Assembly: GCA_035550295.1 (NCBI GenBank)
Contig: DASZPJ010000030.1
Location: forward strand, 1-31,004
Origin: DASZPJ01 sp035550295
Lineage (GTDB): Bacteria > Patescibacteriota > Saccharimonadia > Saccharimonadales > UBA4665
DNA length: 31,004 bases
Direction: 5' to 3'
The notes below the pieces were generated by a model that saw nothing but the letters and a program-made list of their open reading frames with translations, did not search any database and had not been told where the DNA came from. Made by a program: the position numbers and the translations under genes. This document shows positions 1 to 7,888 of this stretch, piece after piece. How positions within the stretch are numbered: the stretch's first letter is position 1; every line of letters starts with the position of its first letter.

Positions 1-715
1 CAATTTTTTGCAGTACAAAGTCGGTGGCTTGCGTACTTTTGAGCTCCATTTGGCCGCGTGCCGTGCGAATGATGTTTTCGAGCCCCCAGAAAATGTGGCG
101 GAAATCGCCTTTGCTATCCCACACGAACCACTGCATTTTAGCCAGCCGGCTTTCACTAATTAAACTTGGCATCAGGAAGAGGGCGATGATCGGCACCAGC
201 CACCAGGTAATTTGCGCCACGACAACGGTAATCGCTATAAAGCGTAGAATGGCGTAAACCAAGTCCAGACAAATGTCAGAAAGATTCGGCAGCTGCCAAA
301 TGTAGCCACCGCCGACTTTGTTTAGCTGATTGCGCGTGTCTGGGTCGTAGAAGTCCTGCAGATCAAACCGACACACGGCTGCCAAAAACTGGTTAACGTC
401 CCAGCGTACGAATGCGAAGTAGATCATACGCTTGCAATATTCCATGATGAGAAAACTTATGCCGGTGCTGGCGATGGTGACGATGTCGATCCATAACCAC
501 AGCCAAATGTAATCAGTCCGGCCGGTGGCAATGAACGTGGCCAGCAGCGACGACAATTTGGCCGTCGCGTACAACGCCGCCAGCATGCTCGCAATTTCCA
601 GCAGCGCACCGAGATAGTAGCCGACCACAGCCGGCGCTCGGACCCGCCATGCCAGGCCGAGCATGCGGCGAAAAATTTGCAGCCGACGCCTTAGGCCAAC
701 ATCATTAGTTTTCAT
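1..715 (-). CDS. ABC exporter half-transporter, membrane domain (partial, cut at window start)
   Basis: The first 238 residues of a protein running off the left edge are visible. The reading begins MKTNDVGLRRRL and contains several long hydrophobic segments (around residues 28-55, 65-90 and 150-180). Its spacing resembles the transmembrane domain of type IV ABC exporters, and the charged region after the last helix (SRLAKMQWFVWDSKGDF) resembles the intracellular coupling loop. The ATP-binding half is outside the window. The start codon overlaps the end of the upstream ABC gene by 11 nt, so the two are probably co-translated and form a heterodimeric exporter. The substrate cannot be told from the sequence. 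The family call is by pattern and by its partner. Confidence 0.75.
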   Translation of the reverse strand, partial: MKTNDVGLRRRLQIFRRMLGLAWRVRAPAVVGYYLGALLEIASMLAALYATAKLSSLLATFIATGRTDYIWLWLWIDIVTIASTGISFLIMEYCKRMIYFAFVRWDVNQFLAAVCRFDLQDFYDPDTRNQLNKVGGGYIWQLPNLSDICLDLVYAILRFIAITVVVAQITWWLVPIIALFLMPSLISESRLAKMQWFVWDSKGDFRHIFWGLENIIRTARGQMELKSTQATDFVLQKI

Positions 716-2513
716 CGTTGTCTCCGTCATCGTCAATGAAACCACCACTTTGATGTGTCCATAGTTTAGCGTACACGCCGTCCATGCGCAGCAAGTCTTT
801 GTGACTGCCTTCTTCTACTACTTTGCCGCCGTCCAGCACGATGATGCGGTCCATTTTCTGAATGGTGCTCAGCCGGTGGGCAATCACGATAGCCGTGCGA
901 CCTTCCATTAATTTCCAAAGGGCATCTTGTATCAAAGCTTCACTTTCACTATCCAGCGCTGAGGTAGCTTCATCCAACACTAAAATCGGCGCGTTTTTAA
1001 GCATCGCCCGGGCGATTGCCACGCGTTGGCGCTGGCCGCCACTTAATTTCACACCACGTTCACCCACCAGGGTGTCGTACCCTTGCGGCAGTTCGCGTAT
1101 AAAATCATCGGCATGGGCCATCTTGGCCACGGCGTAGACTTGTTCGTCACTGGCATCGGGCTGGCCGTAGCGAATATTTTCTATCAGGCTACGGTGGAAC
1201 AGCAATGGTTCCTGCGGCACATAAGCTATGGCTTTGCGAACATCACGCTGGCGGATATTACGAATGTTTTGGCTGTCAATCAAAATTTGGCCACTATCAA
1301 TATCCATGAAGCGCGATAGTAGTTTGACCAAACTACTTTTACCGCCACCCGAGTGGCCCACCAAGCCGACTTTTTCTCCTGGCTTAATCGTCATGCTCAA
1401 ATCATTGAACAGTGGTTTGCGATTCTTCTCGCCGTAGCTAAAGTTCACCGACTTCAATTCAATTCGGCCACGGTGCAACCTGGCTGGTTCTGGATTAGGC
1501 AGGTCTTTGACGGTAGGCTCTAGTTGCAAAATGCCCGTCATTTCGGTGGCATCGCCCAGGGCGCGGTTAATGTTCTTAATGATGAACATAAACTGCCACA
1601 ATCTTTCGGCCAACGACAAGGTGTAAGTTATGGTCAGGTACAGCGCACCGATTGGCGCGTGCAGCAAAATCAAACCAAGCATGCCCAGCCCAAAGGCCAG
1701 AGTCTTCACGACGGCCACGCCGCCACGGCTGATGAGTTCATTGCGCATTTGGACTTGCATCAAATTCCAATAGGCATCTTTGGTTTCGCCGGTTTGGCGG
1801 TGGAACAATTTGGTCTCGACGTCTTCGCCAGCAAAAGCCCGCACGGTCGCCACGTTAGTTATGGTGTCAGCTAACTTGGCAGTATTTTCGCTTTCGCGGC
1901 TGGCGAGTTTACGGTTGTATGGGATCTGCTTTTTCATTCGGTCGGCCAAAACCAAACAGAAGAAAAAGGAAAACACCGTAAAGGCCAGGGCATACCACGG
2001 GCTGACAATTATCAGCACGGCCAGTGATACCACAAAGGCCGTAATGCCGTTGACGATGTTCCAGTTGTAGGCCGCGGCCAAACTGTCGTAAGCGCTGACA
2101 AACTTGTTGGTCTGTGACACTAAAGCGCCACCAAAACGGTTGGCGTGGAATGAGTCATCCATCGTCTGTAAGTGGTCAAAGATGTGTTCCATGATCCTTT
2201 TCTCGGTCAAAATCATGTACTTCCAGGATGATTTAGCCTGGACTTGCCATATACCCATCGACAGGATGGTCGCAATTGAATAGCCAATAAAGTATGGCAG
2301 CAAGTCATGTACGGTGGCCGGCGCATGAGCAGCGTAGATTTTCTGCAAGTGGTTGAAGGCCTGGGCGACCATCAGCTGCGGCACAATGTCATTAGCAATC
2401 ACGCCGATCACGGAGCCGACGGTAGCCACCCAAAAGTAAAACTTATTGGCTTGGGTAAATTGCCAATAAATACGCAGTGTTTGCTTGGTGGTAGGTTTAT
2501 TAGGTTTGGTCAT
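705..2513 (-). CDS. ABC transporter, fused permease and ATP-binding protein
   Basis: A 602-residue half-transporter that should export a substrate across the cytoplasmic membrane using ATP. The N-terminal half holds about six membrane helices (e.g. 25-45, 75-92, 155-190, 270-300). The ATPase domain follows with Walker A GHSGGGKS (386-393), signature LSGGQ (490-494), Walker B ILVLDE (510-515) and the switch histidine in AHRLST (H546). All catalytic motifs are intact. I chose ATG 2513 rather than the longer reading from 2681 because AGGAGA lies 9 nt before it and the extension is basic and low in complexity. The next ABC gene overlaps its end, suggesting a heterodimer. The substrate is unknown; lipids, peptides or drugs are typical of the family. 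Confidence 0.93.
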   Translation of the reverse strand: MTKPNKPTTKQTLRIYWQFTQANKFYFWVATVGSVIGVIANDIVPQLMVAQAFNHLQKIYAAHAPATVHDLLPYFIGYSIATILSMGIWQVQAKSSWKYMILTEKRIMEHIFDHLQTMDDSFHANRFGGALVSQTNKFVSAYDSLAAAYNWNIVNGITAFVVSLAVLIIVSPWYALAFTVFSFFFCLVLADRMKKQIPYNRKLASRESENTAKLADTITNVATVRAFAGEDVETKLFHRQTGETKDAYWNLMQVQMRNELISRGGVAVVKTLAFGLGMLGLILLHAPIGALYLTITYTLSLAERLWQFMFIIKNINRALGDATEMTGILQLEPTVKDLPNPEPARLHRGRIELKSVNFSYGEKNRKPLFNDLSMTIKPGEKVGLVGHSGGGKSSLVKLLSRFMDIDSGQILIDSQNIRNIRQRDVRKAIAYVPQEPLLFHRSLIENIRYGQPDASDEQVYAVAKMAHADDFIRELPQGYDTLVGERGVKLSGGQRQRVAIARAMLKNAPILVLDEATSALDSESEALIQDALWKLMEGRTAIVIAHRLSTIQKMDRIIVLDGGKVVEEGSHKDLLRMDGVYAKLWTHQSGGFIDDDGDNDEN

Positions 2514-2589
2514 AGCACGCCGTCTCCTGCGACGCAGATTTTTGATTGGTAGATGTAAAAAGTAAAAATTTTTTGTAAAAAATCGAAGG

Positions 2590-2640
2590 CTAGCACCCGT
2601 TAGCGGCGCCAACAGTCTGGGTTTTTGGGTTGATGTACAT
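2590..2640 (-). other. Possible leader peptide ORF upstream of the ABC operon
   Basis: Within the roughly 180-nt leader of the ABC operon a 16-codon ORF (MYINPKTQTVGAANGC) begins 8 nt after a good Shine-Dalgarno sequence, GGAGG. It ends about 76 nt before the ABC start. An A/T-rich stretch containing runs of T and A (about 2555-2585) follows it. This could be an attenuation arrangement, but ORFs this short also arise by chance. No similarity is recognised. Confidence 0.2.
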
Positions 2641-2682
2641 TTTTGCCGCCTCCGGGTTAGTTTGCCGAACTGCTCCGACAAA

Positions 2683-2711
2683 TTGCTAAATAGTACCGTC
2701 CATCTTATACT
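2683..2711 (+). promoter_or_regulatory. Promoter for the Pro/Ala/Glu-rich membrane protein
   Basis: TTGCTA (2683-2688), a 17-nt spacer and TATACT (2706-2711) are on the plus strand. Transcription would begin near 2718, 36 nt before the ATG at 2754. The two divergent -10 boxes share positions 2706-2707, so polymerase could occupy only one at a time. Confidence 0.5.
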
Positions 2712-2730
2712 AAGAAGTTAATAAACGCAA
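2702..2730 (-). promoter_or_regulatory. Promoter for the ABC exporter operon
   Basis: On the minus strand TTGCGT (2730-2725), a 17-nt spacer and TAAGAT (2707-2702) form a sigma-70-type promoter. The predicted start is near 2695, leaving a long leader before the ATG at 2513. Its -10 box overlaps the -10 box of the opposing promoter. Confidence 0.5.
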
Positions 2731-2753
2731 GCAAGCATGAAAGTTAATCCCTA

Positions 2754-4598
2754 ATGGAAGGTTCGCCACCCGCGGCCGAAAACACTCCGCCAGCGCCGGA
2801 AGCCAAAGAACCCAAAAAGTCCAAGAAGAAACGGGCTGGCGAGTTCGGCGCTTTTTTAGTTGAAGCCAAAGAACCACAAGCGGCTGCGGAAACAGCAGAA
2901 AAACCACGCAAGCGACTATTTGATTTTTTCAAAAAAGATTCGGATCCTGGAACCAACAAACCAGAAGCCGAAAAAGAAAGTAAAACTGACAGCTTTCTAG
3001 CCGAGTTATCTAAAAAAGAAATTGAACCGGCGACTGAAGCCGAAGCACCAACTGAGCAAGCTGGCGAAGAAGAAGCCCACGATATTAGCAAAGTTTTTGC
3101 CCAGGAGCGACCAGTTGAAGGCAGCCCGGTGGATAGCTTTCACGATAAAATCACCCAGGAAGACAAAAGTGTTGACCAGGCCTTTGCTGAAACTATGGAC
3201 GAGCTGGGCCTTAGTCCGGCCGAAGCCGCTATGCTGGACGCCGAACCGGCCATCGAACCGCTGCCGGCGGAAACTAGCGCCGAAGAAACGCCAGCCGAGA
3301 CCGAATCACCAACCTTTGAGTTACCAAGCCAGCCTGTCGCCGAAGCCAGCCCGATTGCTCCGGCCGCAGAGATTGTGCCAGAGTCTCCTAGCGAAGCCGC
3401 CGAGCCGGAACCGCCAACACCACCAGTCACCGTAGCTCCGCCGCCTATCATCCCACCAAATCTGCCACCGACTCCCAACACCCCTCCAACACCCCCAGTA
3501 CCGCCGCACATTAGAATGGCTGCCATGTTGCCGCCAACTTCGCCGGTCGAAGCACCCACGCACATTACGTCGGGCAATGTTCACGCACCGGAATACGACC
3601 GTGGCAACCCGGCCGTTACGGCGTTGGTTGGTGGAATTGTCGGTTACTTGATTGGTCGCCGCCGCGGCCGGATCAACACCGAAAAGAAATTGCTGCCAGT
3701 CCAGAAAAAACTCAAGCACCAAGTCGAAGGCCTGGAGTGGCAGCTGGCCGACAAAGAAGCCAAGATTCGTCGTGCCGCAGCAAGGGTTAAAAACCCGGCA
3801 GAAGTTCGGGGCGGTTTGTTCAACTTTGACAAGTCCCGCAATACGCTTGGCAAAAACATCCACTCCGAGCAAATCCACAATTCTGAGCAACCTGCCCGAG
3901 GCGCCTCAGCCGAGTCACTGCATGCTGCAGCCCCAACATCAGAACACATTGGCCATATGCTAGTTAACAACTCCACCGAGACCGAACCCCAAAATCGTTT
4001 TAACTTGCCACTGCCAGTGCCGGAACAGCGCCCAGCACCAACCGCCGCTATTGCGGAATCAAATATGCGCGCAATTAACCAAGCTGAAAAAATTCCGCCC
4101 ACAATTGGGACGGAAAAAAGGGTCGAAACCATGAACCGCGCCGACCTATTAAGCTTGAGCGAGAAGATTACAGTCGATGGCACGACGCTAAGGCATATTT
4201 ACGAAACGCATTTAATTGGTGAACAAGGGCTGCGTCGCTTGGTCGCCGAAAACTTGCGGGGCGGCGATGTCAGCCAGGCACTGCGTCACGAAATCGTGCA
4301 AAAACAAACCGATTTTGAGCGTGATCCAAGAATGCGTGATGCGCATGCTGATGATTCGCCAACCGGCAGTGCCGCCGCGCCACTAGCGGGCCAGGAAAAG
4401 CTTAACCAATTGCTACAGGTTGCTGGCAGCAATGTTGGTGACGGTAATCCTGAACCGGCATTTTATCAAGCCCAAGCCGACCAGCAAGCTGCTGCCCAGG
4501 CACGCAAACAGCAAAAACGCCGCTGGGCCGACATTGGCCTAGTCGGTATCATTACGGTACTTATTGTGCTTGTCGTGGCTCTCTACTTAACGCGTTGA
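2754..4598 (+). CDS. Pro/Ala/Glu-rich protein with coiled coil and C-terminal membrane anchor
   Basis: A 614-residue protein of unknown function. The first 285 residues are low in complexity, acidic and rich in Ala, Pro, Glu and Ser, with Pro-rich tracts around 220-255. A short glycine-rich hydrophobic segment (about 287-305, AVTALVGGIVGYLIG) ends in RRRGR and is followed by a charged helix likely to form a coiled coil (about 310-345). The last 22 residues form a hydrophobic helix (593-613), a tail anchor or second membrane pass. The first ATG after an in-frame stop at 2745 is used; a five-codon ORF (2737-2754) overlaps it by TAATG. It may be a cell-envelope scaffold, but that is only inferred from the architecture. 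Confidence 0.8.
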   Translation: MEGSPPAAENTPPAPEAKEPKKSKKKRAGEFGAFLVEAKEPQAAAETAEKPRKRLFDFFKKDSDPGTNKPEAEKESKTDSFLAELSKKEIEPATEAEAPTEQAGEEEAHDISKVFAQERPVEGSPVDSFHDKITQEDKSVDQAFAETMDELGLSPAEAAMLDAEPAIEPLPAETSAEETPAETESPTFELPSQPVAEASPIAPAAEIVPESPSEAAEPEPPTPPVTVAPPPIIPPNLPPTPNTPPTPPVPPHIRMAAMLPPTSPVEAPTHITSGNVHAPEYDRGNPAVTALVGGIVGYLIGRRRGRINTEKKLLPVQKKLKHQVEGLEWQLADKEAKIRRAAARVKNPAEVRGGLFNFDKSRNTLGKNIHSEQIHNSEQPARGASAESLHAAAPTSEHIGHMLVNNSTETEPQNRFNLPLPVPEQRPAPTAAIAESNMRAINQAEKIPPTIGTEKRVETMNRADLLSLSEKITVDGTTLRHIYETHLIGEQGLRRLVAENLRGGDVSQALRHEIVQKQTDFERDPRMRDAHADDSPTGSAAAPLAGQEKLNQLLQVAGSNVGDGNPEPAFYQAQADQQAAAQARKQQKRRWADIGLVGIITVLIVLVVALYLTR

Positions 4599-4603
4599 TG
4601 GGA

Positions 4604-4609
4604 TATAAT
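4604..4609 (+). promoter_or_regulatory. -10 box of trhO (leaderless type)
   Basis: Perfect TATAAT lies 7 nt before the ATG at 4617, so the predicted transcription start falls on or next to the start codon. No convincing -35 box is visible. Confidence 0.55.
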
Positions 4610-4616
4610 TAAACGG

Positions 4617-5498
4617 ATGCAAAAGATTATTCTTTACTACTTATTTACACCAGTGAAGGACCCAGAAGCGGTGCGGTTGTGGCAGCGTACGCTGTGCGAA
4701 AAGCTTGGCCTGAAAGGCCGCATATTACTGGCTGAACATGGCATTAATGGCACTTTAGGCGGGGAAGTCAGCGCGCTTAAAAATTACATCAAGGAGACTA
4801 AAACTTATCCTGAGTTCAAAAATATATCTTTCAAATGGAGCGAAGGTTCGGTCGAGGACTTTCCAAAACTTGTCGTTAAAGTTCGCCCGGAAATTGTGAC
4901 TTTTGGCGTCGCAGACAAGATCAAAGTTAACGACAAGGGCATTGTTGGCGGCGGCAAACACTTAAAGCCAAAACAAGTCCATGAATTGGTCAAGCAACGT
5001 GGCGAAGACGTAGTTTTCTTTGATGGCCGCAATGCCTACGAAGCTGCAATTGGTAAGTTCAAGGACGCTGTCGTACCGGATGTCGAACACACTCGGGATT
5101 TTGCCCACGAACTCCAAGACCCCAAATACGACGAGCTCAAAAAGAAGCCAGTCGTTACTTACTGCACGGGCGGTATTCGCTGCGAAGTATTAAGTATGAT
5201 CATGAAAGATGAAGGTTTTGAAGAGGTTTACCAAATTGATGGCGGCATTGCTAAATATGGCGAGGAATTTGGGGATGACGGGCTTTGGGAAGGCTCGCTG
5301 TATGTATTTGATGACCGGATTGCAACAAAATTTAGCGATAAGGCCAAAGACATTGCTAGTTGTATTTATTGCGATGGCAAAACCAGCCGCTTTATTAATT
5401 GTGACAACAAAAATTGCAATAAACGAATCTTAGTTTGTAGCAACTGCCAAAATAAAATGCTTTGCCCGGACTGCGCCAAACAAACCACTCTTGCTTAA
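4617..5498 (+). CDS. trhO: tRNA uridine(34) hydroxylase, rhodanese-domain protein TrhO
   Basis: TrhO (YceA family) hydroxylates uridine 34 in the anticodon of several tRNAs using molecular oxygen, giving ho5U34. The 293-residue protein has the N-terminal acylphosphatase-like domain (LAEHGINGTLGG near 38-50) and a rhodanese domain (about 130-220). The signature CTGGIRC has its catalytic cysteine at 183. The tail is Cys-rich (CIYC, CSNC, CPDC), as in bacterial TrhO, and probably binds zinc. Family features are complete, though the protein is shorter than the E. coli enzyme. tRNA-Val(UAC) in this window is a plausible substrate. The start lies directly behind TATAAT with no ribosome-binding site. 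Confidence 0.93.
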   Translation: MQKIILYYLFTPVKDPEAVRLWQRTLCEKLGLKGRILLAEHGINGTLGGEVSALKNYIKETKTYPEFKNISFKWSEGSVEDFPKLVVKVRPEIVTFGVADKIKVNDKGIVGGGKHLKPKQVHELVKQRGEDVVFFDGRNAYEAAIGKFKDAVVPDVEHTRDFAHELQDPKYDELKKKPVVTYCTGGIRCEVLSMIMKDEGFEEVYQIDGGIAKYGEEFGDDGLWEGSLYVFDDRIATKFSDKAKDIASCIYCDGKTSRFINCDNKNCNKRILVCSNCQNKMLCPDCAKQTTLA

Positions 5499-5519
5499 AA
5501 CAATCACCCCTGTTATAAT
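5491..5519 (+). promoter_or_regulatory. Promoter of the 113-residue unknown gene (leaderless type)
   Basis: TTGCTT (5491-5496), a 17-nt spacer and perfect TATAAT (5514-5519) end 9 nt before the ATG at 5529. The leader would be 0-3 nt. Confidence 0.65.
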
Positions 5520-5528
5520 AGCCTTTCT

Positions 5529-5870
5529 ATGTCTAACTCGGCTATACAATACGAGTCCGAAGATGCAATGCCTATAGCGGTTGTTGATGCTGCCATGGAA
5601 AGTTTTGGCAGTGATGACCCTAGGCTGTTGCTTGATGCAGTAACCCACGCGCCCGAGCTAAAACTGATAGGAACTTTGCGGGCTATTGAAGAGATCGATA
5701 AACGTGTTGGTTTGAGCGACGCGGATGCCCTAAAGAGACAAAAAATTATTGACGGCTCGGCTCGGTATTTGCAGAAAACTCATCCAGTCCTGCTCAGTAC
5801 ACTTTACCGTCATGTGCCGTACATTCCTTACGATCCACCGCGACCGGAACGACATCATTACGACGACTAG
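5529..5870 (+). CDS. Hypothetical protein, 113 residues
   Basis: I do not recognise this protein. It is soluble and acidic in its first half, with no signal peptide or membrane helix. The C-terminus is Pro/His-rich (YIPYDPPRPERHHYDD). Residues 30-95 look helical, including RLLLDAVTHAPELKLIGTLR. It sits between trhO and uvrC with its own consensus promoter, which argues that it is a real gene. Translation probably starts on a leaderless mRNA. Confidence 0.7.
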   Translation: MSNSAIQYESEDAMPIAVVDAAMESFGSDDPRLLLDAVTHAPELKLIGTLRAIEEIDKRVGLSDADALKRQKIIDGSARYLQKTHPVLLSTLYRHVPYIPYDPPRPERHHYDD

Positions 5871-5873
5871 CGT

Positions 5874-5879
5874 TAGAAT
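5874..5879 (+). promoter_or_regulatory. -10 box of uvrC (leaderless type)
   Basis: TAGAAT lies exactly 6 nt before the GTG at 5886, so the G of the start codon would be +1. No clear -35 is seen. Confidence 0.5.
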
Positions 5880-5885
5880 GGTAGG

Positions 5886-7382
5886 GTGACAGTGAGTAGT
5901 AAAATCCAAGCCAAGTTGGCGGAGCTGCCTAAAAGCCCCGGCGTATATTTTCATAAAGACAAATCAGGCGAGATTATTTATGTCGGCAAGGCGGCGGTGC
6001 TGCGCAACCGGGTGCGGCAATATTTCCAGGCGTCCCGGAACCGTGACCCAAAGACCGAGGCCCTAGTTGCCGAAATTGCTGACATTGACTGGATGGAAGT
6101 CGAAAGCGAGCTAGAGGCGCTATTCTTAGAAGCCGAAATGATCCGCCGCTACATGCCGCGCTACAATATTTTGCTGCGCGACGACAAAGCACTCAGCTAT
6201 ATTCGTATTGACTACGACAGTGATTACCCGACGGTCACGACAACGCGCCGACCATTGGATGACGGCGCACGTTATTTTGGACCTTACTTCAGCACGCTGG
6301 CCGTCCGTCAGGCATTGAAACTATTGCGTCGAGTTTTCCCTTATGCAACCAAGCGGCCAATTGGCCAAAAGCGCGTCAGCCTGCACTATCATTTGGGTTT
6401 GGATCCGGGTCTGGAGGAAGGACGGACCAGCCTGGAAGATTACCGCGCCAACTTACGAAAACTTATGGCCATAATTCAAGGCAAACGCAAGACAATCGTT
6501 CGTGAAGTCGAACGTGATATGCGCCGCGCCGCCAAAGCATCCAACTTTGAACTAGCGGCCAAACTGCGTAACCAACTTTTTGCGTTGCAGGGGCTAGACA
6601 AACAAGTCATCTTCAGCGACAAGGAGTTCCTGGACATTAGCAAAGACCATGCTTTAAACGAACTGGTTGAATTACTGGGCTTAGCGGAATTTCCACGTCG
6701 CATCGAGGGCTACGACATCAGCCACATGCAGGGTAGCGACGTGGTGGCCAGTATGGTAGTTTTTACAAACGGCGTTAGTGACAAAGCCGAATATCGTAAA
6801 TTTAAAACACGGATCAACAAAAATGATGATTTCTACAACATGAACGAAACCATCAAACGCCGTCTAAGCGAACGTAATCGTAAAGCCTGGGGCTTGCCAA
6901 GCTTGTTCTTGATTGATGGTGGCAAAGGCCAGCTAGACGCCGCCCTCAAAGCTCGTGACGAGATGCAGCAAAGCCAAGTCCCTTTTATCGGTCTAGCCAA
7001 ACGCGAAGAGCAAATTGTTATCGACAAACGGCGCTCCGGTATATCACTTAACGAGTTAAGTCTGCATAAATTAGGCGGTTTTGTGACCGAGAGCGAGGAC
7101 TTCATTCTGGTGAATGTACCGCACAATACCAATGTTGTTAAATTGTTGCAACGCATTCGCGATGAATCCCACCGTTTTGCTGTCAGCTACCACAGCGTTC
7201 TAAAAATAAAACGCCAAACGTCCAGCCTGTTGGATGATGTGCCAGGCATTGGACCGGCGACACGAAAGCGTTTGATACGCCAATTTGGTTCGTTACGCGG
7301 AGTCAATGGCGCCAGCGAAGAAGAACTGGCGGCAGTAGTTGGCAAAAGCCGCGCCAAGTCAATCAAACAACAATTAAGCTGA
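5886..7382 (+). CDS. uvrC: Excinuclease ABC subunit C, cysteine-free and short
   Basis: UvrC makes both incisions around a DNA lesion in the UvrABC repair complex. The 498-residue protein has a GIY-YIG nuclease domain (about 15-95; GVYF, IYVGKA), a UVR motif (about 205-235), an RNase H-like nuclease domain (about 272-430; D277 in GYDISH, D344 in IDGGKG) and a C-terminal helix-hairpin-helix (VPGIGPATRKRLI near 452). The typical length is about 600. The segment that normally carries four Fe-S cluster cysteines (about 155-180) is present in altered form, and there is no cysteine in the whole protein. The GTG at 5886 fits the -10 box; a second GTG lies two codons on. Its 3' end overlaps the opposing Nudix gene by 9 nt. 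Confidence 0.95.
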   Translation: MTVSSKIQAKLAELPKSPGVYFHKDKSGEIIYVGKAAVLRNRVRQYFQASRNRDPKTEALVAEIADIDWMEVESELEALFLEAEMIRRYMPRYNILLRDDKALSYIRIDYDSDYPTVTTTRRPLDDGARYFGPYFSTLAVRQALKLLRRVFPYATKRPIGQKRVSLHYHLGLDPGLEEGRTSLEDYRANLRKLMAIIQGKRKTIVREVERDMRRAAKASNFELAAKLRNQLFALQGLDKQVIFSDKEFLDISKDHALNELVELLGLAEFPRRIEGYDISHMQGSDVVASMVVFTNGVSDKAEYRKFKTRINKNDDFYNMNETIKRRLSERNRKAWGLPSLFLIDGGKGQLDAALKARDEMQQSQVPFIGLAKREEQIVIDKRRSGISLNELSLHKLGGFVTESEDFILVNVPHNTNVVKLLQRIRDESHRFAVSYHSVLKIKRQTSSLLDDVPGIGPATRKRLIRQFGSLRGVNGASEEELAAVVGKSRAKSIKQQLS

Positions 7383-7847
7383 CAAAATTGGTAACGGAAG
7401 ATTATCCGTCAGGTATTTTTTGTACAGGCCAATGCTTTTAGCGTGATCAAATGCGATTTGTTCGTCGGGTGGAAGATCGTCCAAGCCAAACCATTCCACC
7501 GCGTCGCTTTCCCAGTCAGGTTCACCTGTTTTTTGGACAGCCTCGCAAAAATAAACAAAACTGACGTTTTGACGGTCTTCATGTGGCCGGTCGGGGCCAT
7601 CAACAATCGTAAGCAGTGTCAGCCCCTGTATTTCCCAGCCGGTCTCTTCGTATACTTCGCGGGTAGCACATTGGGCAACAGTTTCATCACGGTCCATAAA
7701 GCCGCCAGCCAAACCCCATTTGCCGCCTTCCAAAAGTTTTTGGTTACGTCTCACCATTAGGATTTTGCCATCTTTAACCACGATTACATCCGTCGTCACA
7801 TGACGCAGTTTGGCTTTGCCACCATCTTCGAACTCGCAGTTTATCAT
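7374..7847 (-). CDS. Nudix hydrolase
   Basis: A 157-residue pyrophosphohydrolase that should cleave a nucleoside diphosphate linked to another moiety. The Nudix box is complete: G at the start of GFMDRDETVAQCATREVYEETGW, with REVYEE supplying the metal ligands. The C-terminal half (WFGLDDLPPDE) is typical of ADP-ribose or NADH pyrophosphatase-like members, but the substrate cannot be fixed. I prefer the ATG at 7847 (MINCEF) to the one at 7853, because TACAAT lies 7 nt upstream of it and a 7853 start would lie only 1 nt from the -10 box. It is convergent with uvrC and divergent from pepP. Confidence 0.9.
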   Translation of the reverse strand: MINCEFEDGGKAKLRHVTTDVIVVKDGKILMVRRNQKLLEGGKWGLAGGFMDRDETVAQCATREVYEETGWEIQGLTLLTIVDGPDRPHEDRQNVSFVYFCEAVQKTGEPDWESDAVEWFGLDDLPPDEQIAFDHAKSIGLYKKYLTDNLPLPILSA

Positions 7848-7854
7848 CAACATA

Positions 7855-7860
7855 ATTGTA
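7855..7860 (-). promoter_or_regulatory. -10 box of the Nudix gene (leaderless type)
   Basis: TACAAT on the minus strand lies 7 nt before the ATG at 7847. It is 10 nt from the opposing pepP -10 box, so the two promoters probably interfere. Confidence 0.5.
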
Positions 7861-7870
7861 GCAGTTTTGC

Positions 7871-7876
7871 TATACT
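7871..7876 (+). promoter_or_regulatory. -10 box of pepP
   Basis: TATACT ends 12 nt before the ATG at 7889, giving a leader of about 5 nt with no room for a normal ribosome-binding site. Confidence 0.45.
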
Positions 7877-7888
7877 GGGTGGATTATT

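Noticed and set aside
2514..2681. N-terminal extension of the ABC transporter to 2681
   Set aside because: The extension is basic, contains the leader ORF and A/T tract, and ATG 2513 has a clear AGGAGA.
3140..3577. Gly/Ser-rich 145-residue minus-strand ORF
   Set aside because: It is the antisense shadow of Pro/Ala codons in the membrane-anchored protein at 2754-4598.
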